From Saprospiraceae bacterium (GTDB lineage Bacteria > Bacteroidota > Bacteroidia > Chitinophagales > Saprospiraceae): a DNA stretch of 9,465 bases. The stretch covers positions 1 through 9,465 of the forward strand of contig SLDF01000234.1 of the NCBI GenBank assembly GCA_007125435.1, written 5' to 3'. This document shows positions 5,363 to 9,465 of the stretch, piece by piece. The stretch's first letter is position 1. Every line of letters begins with the position of its first letter. Under the pieces are notes generated by a model. It was not told where the DNA came from, did not search any database, and saw only the letters and a program-made list of their open reading frames with translations. The position numbers and the translations under genes were made by a program.

Positions 5363-6140
5363 CCTTTCTAATCGAATAGCAAAGTATAGCAGCAGAAATG
5401 GCGGCATTAAGTGACTCTGGGTGTTTAGCCTTATTGTAATTTGGAATGTGCATCCAATTTGATATTCTAGATTGTAAGCTTAAGGGAATGCCATGTGATT
5501 CACTACCAATGATAAGTATACAACCGTCATTTGATTGTGCATCAGGTATTTTTGCTGTACTTAATGCTGGATCAGCAGTACTACCAATAAGGTTAAAGTC
5601 ACTGTAATCAGACATGAGTTCTTCACTATGTATATGGAAGATTGGCGTTCTAAAAATACTGCCCATCGATGATTGAATGACTTTTGGATTAAGGGGATCT
5701 ACACAGTTCTGAGATAAGATAACGCCATCAAAGCCAAACCACTCTGCGGTTCGCAGTATGGTTCCCAAATTACCCGGATCATTCATTTCATAAAGATATA
5801 TATAGAAGCTTTGCCTGGCTAACTTATTAGTAGATTGACTTTTACTATTCTCTAAATTGACCACGGCGATGATATTAGGTGGCGTTTTATGGGCACTTAG
5901 CCTTTCCATAGATTTTTGATCTGCCGTATAGACCATGCCACCAAATCCTGCGAACGGCTTTACAAAGTCCGTACTATTCTTAATAATGATCGATTCACAA
6001 ATATGTGGATTATATTGGAAGAGTTCTTCTACTATTTTTTCGCCCTCAACAAGATATTTATTATACTTTTGTCTATATTTTTTGAGTTTCAGTGAGGCAT
6101 AGACTTTAAGTTGATGATTAGACAGAAGATGTTTTTGCAT
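5352..6140 (-). CDS. TrmH/SpoU-family RNA 2'-O-methyltransferase
   Basis: The 262-residue product is a SPOUT-class S-adenosylmethionine-dependent methyltransferase expected to methylate a ribose 2'-OH in rRNA or tRNA. The N-terminal part (about 1-100) fits the substrate-binding domain, including KYRQKYNKYLVEGEK (21-35). The catalytic domain shows the three SpoU motifs: NDPGNLGTILRTAEWFG (120-136) with Asn124 and the conserved Arg130, IIGSESHGIP (210-219) with Glu214, and IPNYNKAKHPESLNAAISA (232-250) with ESLN. The start at 6140 is preferred: a longer frame to 6182 would overlap the divergent gene and adds residues before the usual MQKHLLS-like start. Target site is unknown, so no rlmB or trmH symbol is given. 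The gene is divergent from the TamL-like gene with 20 bases between starts, and it precedes purM. Confidence 0.9.
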   Translation of the reverse strand: MQKHLLSNHQLKVYASLKLKKYRQKYNKYLVEGEKIVEELFQYNPHICESIIIKNSTDFVKPFAGFGGMVYTADQKSMERLSAHKTPPNIIAVVNLENSKSQSTNKLARQSFYIYLYEMNDPGNLGTILRTAEWFGFDGVILSQNCVDPLNPKVIQSSMGSIFRTPIFHIHSEELMSDYSDFNLIGSTADPALSTAKIPDAQSNDGCILIIGSESHGIPLSLQSRISNWMHIPNYNKAKHPESLNAAISAAILCYSIRKESI

Positions 6141-6160
6141 AATAGAGTCCTTTGATTCGG

Positions 6161-8509
6161 ATGAGTAAAGATAAATTACCAATTTACTATCTTGGGATTT
6201 TATTGCTACTTTTATTAGGCAGTAGCTGTAAGATTAACAAATATATACCGGATGATGAATACATTGTCAGGGGTAATGATATTACTATAGAGTCGACCAC
6301 ACCAATACCAAGGCGGGCGAAGGTCGAAAATGAATTGAGAGAGCTTATACAACAAGAAGAAATATCAAAGCTTGGAGCTGCATGGTATTTTTATTGGCAC
6401 AAAGAAAGGCAGGACACCAGTTCTTTAGGACGTTATTTTATGAGTCGAAGTAAAGAACCTGCCTACTTCTCTGAAGAAAGAACAAAGGCCACCAAAAATA
6501 GCTTAAATAACTACATGATTCAGAGGGGCTATTTTAACGCAGTCACAGATTACGACTATGAATTTAGAGATAAGAGTGCCTATGTCACATACAAGATTTT
6601 ACCAAAAGCCCAGTTTATAATAGAGTCAGTAGAGTTTGTTAGCAGAGATACGGCCATACAACGTCTTGTTAATGAAAGAAAAGCTAACAGCCATTTGAAG
6701 GTAGGAGCTGCTGTAGACCAGCGTTTATACGAATTGGAAGTCAATAGAGTGACGAGTCTATTGCAAAATGCAGGCTATGCCAACTTCTTTTCTAATTTTA
6801 TAGAACCACTTAAAGGCGATAGCACTGATAATAAGGTCTCATTAGTATTTGAAATCCTTCCAAAAGTGGATGGCTCACCACACACCAGATATACAATCGG
6901 TAAAGTAAGGGTAATTCCTGATTACAACCCTGAGGTACCACTCGACCAGTTGATTGAAAACAGATATGACGGATTGTATTTCCTCACAGAGGACGAAGAG
7001 TTTAATATCACGAAGAAGGCACTTAATGAAAACATATTTCTAAGAAGTGGCACATCTTACTCTAGAGAAAACTATAATAAGACGATAAGACGACTAGGCA
7101 GACTAGGTGCTATCAAATTCGTCAGTATAAGACCGGAGCCGGACCCTTTAGACTCCACCATACAAAACTATAATATTTTCATAACGCCAGGTCCTAAAAT
7201 TGGATTGACAGCTGACGTAGATATCAACAACTCGACCTTATCTCAGTTTAATCAGCAGTTTTTAGGATTTACAGGGAGACTTGGTATTCGCAATCGAAAT
7301 TTATTTGGTGGCGCAGAGAGCAACTCTTTTAGTGTCAGTGGAGGTCTTGAGTTGGCACAACGATCACGTGGCAGAGACGAAAACAATTACTATGTTAGAC
7401 TCCAAGATGATTTACAATTGCCTCGCTTTGCGGATTTTACTGGCTTGTTTTCTTTACTGAGCCGGATCAGATACAAGGATCATCACCTCATCAGGCCTGA
7501 GTTTTACAATAAGTTGCAAGAAGATGCTTTCACGAGAATTGGGATGAGCAGTGATTTTGTTATTCAGCGTTTATTTTATGACTACGTCTCCCTAAATGCT
7601 GTTTATGGCTTTGAGTTGAATATTGACGGAAGGAAAAGATGGACTATTAATCAAATTGGTATCAATTACTTTACACCATCATTCACAGAGAACTTTGTTG
7701 AGAACATATTGAACCAAAATCCATTTTTGGAGAGGTCGCTTAACAACCAATTTTTCACAGGCTTCCTATTCAGAGAATTAGCTTTCAGCTATACCAGCAG
7801 ACCTAATAGATCAAATGAAACCTTTGCGCTACTTACCAATTTGGAAGTTTCCGGTCTTGAAGTAGCGACTGCTGGCTTGATATTAGGTCGTCCTATCGAA
7901 CGCGTCTTTAATGATGGTGCAGAGTTGGCTAAATACATAAGGCTTGATATTGATGGCAGATATACAAAAGTATACAATGACAGGTCATCAGCAGCACTGA
8001 GGCTCAATGTTGGCATCGCTACACCCTATGAGGCTTCTGAAGAAATTCCGTTTGTTAAGCAATTTTTCGTTGGTGGCGGTCTCAGCTTGAGAGCCTGGGA
8101 GCTTCGTGAAATTGGCCCAGGATCTTTTTTTGATCCTAATAGAGAAGCCAGAGGCTTACAAGATAGATTTCAGACGGGTGATTTCAAATTTGAAATGAAT
8201 GGAGAATACAGACTTAATGTGATCTGGGCTCTGGAGTTAGCTACCTTTCTCGATGTTGGCAATGTTTGGATGTTACGTCCCGACCCTAATCGCCCCGGCG
8301 CTAATCTGACATTTGACACCTTTTTACAAGAGCTTGCTGTGGGGTCTGGGCTAGGCTTACGGTTGGTGTTTGATTATTTTATCATCAGATTTGACATGGG
8401 TGTAAAAATTAAAAACCCATTTCCGGATCCCGACACCGGCTCATATCTCGCCAGAGGCAATTTTTCAGAAATGACCAACCCTAATTTAGCTATCAATTAT
8501 TCATTCTGA
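6161..8509 (+). CDS. tamL: TamL-like BamA-family outer-membrane lipoprotein
   Basis: A 782-residue outer-membrane assembly protein. The ATG at 6161 is chosen over the TTG at 6152 because it leads directly into the signal sequence. The N-terminus is a lipoprotein leader (hydrophobic LGILLLLLLGSS, then Cys23). The lipobox is imperfect, with Gly at -3, but TamL proteins begin in the same style, with a Cys followed by a KYIPDDEYIV-like segment. About residues 30-330 form POTRA-like alpha/beta repeats, for example YMIQRGYFNAVTDYDYEF and GAIKFVSIRPEP. From about 340 a 16-strand-type barrel follows, with GGGLSLRAWELREIGPGSF (637-655), the equivalent of the VRGF loop of BamA, and a terminal NYSF. In Bacteroidota TamL pairs with TamB to move lipids or proteins to the outer membrane; tamB is not within this window. 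BamA itself is the main alternative, but it lacks the lipid anchor. Confidence 0.8.
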   Translation: MSKDKLPIYYLGILLLLLLGSSCKINKYIPDDEYIVRGNDITIESTTPIPRRAKVENELRELIQQEEISKLGAAWYFYWHKERQDTSSLGRYFMSRSKEPAYFSEERTKATKNSLNNYMIQRGYFNAVTDYDYEFRDKSAYVTYKILPKAQFIIESVEFVSRDTAIQRLVNERKANSHLKVGAAVDQRLYELEVNRVTSLLQNAGYANFFSNFIEPLKGDSTDNKVSLVFEILPKVDGSPHTRYTIGKVRVIPDYNPEVPLDQLIENRYDGLYFLTEDEEFNITKKALNENIFLRSGTSYSRENYNKTIRRLGRLGAIKFVSIRPEPDPLDSTIQNYNIFITPGPKIGLTADVDINNSTLSQFNQQFLGFTGRLGIRNRNLFGGAESNSFSVSGGLELAQRSRGRDENNYYVRLQDDLQLPRFADFTGLFSLLSRIRYKDHHLIRPEFYNKLQEDAFTRIGMSSDFVIQRLFYDYVSLNAVYGFELNIDGRKRWTINQIGINYFTPSFTENFVENILNQNPFLERSLNNQFFTGFLFRELAFSYTSRPNRSNETFALLTNLEVSGLEVATAGLILGRPIERVFNDGAELAKYIRLDIDGRYTKVYNDRSSAALRLNVGIATPYEASEEIPFVKQFFVGGGLSLRAWELREIGPGSFFDPNREARGLQDRFQTGDFKFEMNGEYRLNVIWALELATFLDVGNVWMLRPDPNRPGANLTFDTFLQELAVGSGLGLRLVFDYFIIRFDMGVKIKNPFPDPDTGSYLARGNFSEMTNPNLAINYSF
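6166..6173 (-). promoter_or_regulatory. TATCTTTA, possible -7 box for methyltransferase
   Basis: On the minus strand TATCTTTA differs by one base from TAnnTTTG and ends 25 bases before the ATG at 6140. It lies inside the first codons of the divergent TamL-like gene. No TTG stands at the -33 spacing, so the call rests on position and the single box. Confidence 0.25.
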
Positions 8510-8529
8510 TAAATTGCGGATACCTACTT

Positions 8530-9465
8530 CTATGACATACGCTCCTTAACAACTTGCGAGATCGATTTATTTTCGATTTTTGCATCTAGCCACGCCATAA
8601 TGTCCAGATAGATAAAGGCGCGCTTTTCATACCGATCCTCTGAAAGGATTTTCAATTCACCTCTCAATGTCTTGAAGATCTCAATTCGCGTGCTCAGAGG
8701 CGCTTGACTTACAGCCTGTAAATATTTTAGAATAGCGATTTGCACTTTGTTCTTAGATTGCATACGGCTGAAAAAACTATCGGCTTGGCTAATCAGATAT
8801 GGCATGATATCATAATTTTCCAAATCATAGTGCGCCATGAGAAACATGAGCCTGGCGTAGCCTTGCATGTCTTCCCTCAGATTCTGGATTTCCATTTGTA
8901 TGATCCTATTGAGGTATTCTACAGCTTCATCCGGTTTTCCTGCGGCTAGATACATCCACGAGAATTTGTAGTAGAAAACCATAATTCTGTGGGCATCCAT
9001 ACGTGCTGAATACTTCTTCAGCCTTTTGATAGATCTGGGGATATCTATCAAACCTTCCTCAAATGTACCTTTGAGAAAGTGATAGTTGAGTCGCCCCATG
9101 TGGACATAGAGAAAAGATATAATTTTGCTATTAAAATTAAAGCGTTTGTAATTTTCACTTCTGTAATCATCAATAATCCGTAAATAGGATTCATAATTAT
9201 CTACATCCTGTAGATTATATGCAGAAGTCAATAAGTAATGGAATCCACGCAGGTACAAATCAGGGTCATTGCTAAGCAGCAGGGGGTCTTTATCAAACAA
9301 GTCTACCCACCGCTTAGCGTAAATAAAGCAATTTTCAAAATCAAGTAATATGTAGTAGTACCAAACATAAGCCTGATAGATATAAATCTGTTCAGCTACA
9401 CTTAGCGCACTAAGATCGCCATTGGGTTTGTTTTTGTTGAAGTACTCCTCAATTTTAATTCTCTC
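8530..9465 (-). CDS. TPR-like helical protein, N-terminus beyond window
   Basis: The frame is open without a stop from 8530 to the right edge. The Met that an ORF caller would place at 9298-9300 is a TTG codon, preceded by 55 more sense codons, so the true start lies outside. The visible 311 residues are helix-rich, with many Tyr, Leu and Lys. The upstream extra part includes SVAEQIYIYQAYVWYYYILLDFENC and the later segment FYYKFSWMYLAAGKPDEAVEYL is TPR-like (Ala/Gly turn, Pro at the helix end, then DEAVEYL). A second possible unit is around MGRLNYHFLKGTFEEGL. There is no signal peptide or membrane span in the visible part. I do not recognise a specific family. A scaffold or regulatory TPR protein is the likely class. 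The stop lies 20 bases from the convergent tamL stop. Confidence 0.75.
   Translation of the reverse strand, partial: ERIKIEEYFNKNKPNGDLSALSVAEQIYIYQAYVWYYYILLDFENCFIYAKRWVDLFDKDPLLLSNDPDLYLRGFHYLLTSAYNLQDVDNYESYLRIIDDYRSENYKRFNFNSKIISFLYVHMGRLNYHFLKGTFEEGLIDIPRSIKRLKKYSARMDAHRIMVFYYKFSWMYLAAGKPDEAVEYLNRIIQMEIQNLREDMQGYARLMFLMAHYDLENYDIMPYLISQADSFFSRMQSKNKVQIAILKYLQAVSQAPLSTRIEIFKTLRGELKILSEDRYEKRAFIYLDIMAWLDAKIENKSISQVVKERMS

Noticed and set aside
6141..6182. Longer methyltransferase start at 6182, and TTG start of TamL at 6152
   Set aside because: The longer methyltransferase would overlap the TamL coding start and adds non-conserved residues. The TTG is rare and adds only three residues before a good ATG.

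Overview
This window looks like a chromosomal segment of a Bacteroidota bacterium, possibly of the Saprospiria type. The class-level guess is weak. The support is recognition of family types from memory, with no database search: a 390-residue PurM of the Bacteroidota kind, a MqnB/MqnD futalosine-pathway pair, a TamL-like BamA-family lipoprotein, a Gln-leading signal-peptide cleavage site, and TAnnTTTG-like -7 boxes in place of sigma-70 hexamers. Most genes are ordinary housekeeping or envelope genes.

Positions 1-879 carry no credible gene but are dense in structured repeats. From left to right there is a degenerate element readable on the minus strand (about 68-143), a minus-oriented tandem repeat built on GTTTA (273-318), a plain centre, a plus-oriented series of TAAAC(AGC) words separating different hairpins (410-563), a run of seven heptamers (561-609), and a plus-oriented hairpin-rich element (617-777). 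Left and right halves roughly mirror each other. This is the most unusual part of the window.

Positions 880-4007 hold four plus-strand genes: a small outer-membrane beta-barrel protein, futalosine hydrolase (mqnB), 1,4-dihydroxy-6-naphthoate synthase (mqnD) and a short-chain dehydrogenase. Gaps of 9 and 10 bases tie the first pair and the last pair together, with 76 bases between pairs. MqnB and MqnD are successive activities around the middle of the futalosine route to menaquinone.

Positions 4062-6140 hold two minus-strand genes: a TrmH/SpoU-type RNA 2'-O-methyltransferase followed by purM. The SDR gene and purM converge on a 54-base gap containing a bulged hairpin.

Positions 6161-8509 encode the TamL-like protein, divergent from the methyltransferase with only 20 bases between start codons. 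From 8530 to the right edge runs a minus-strand, helical, TPR-like protein. Its reading frame stays open to the end of the window, so its N-terminus lies outside.
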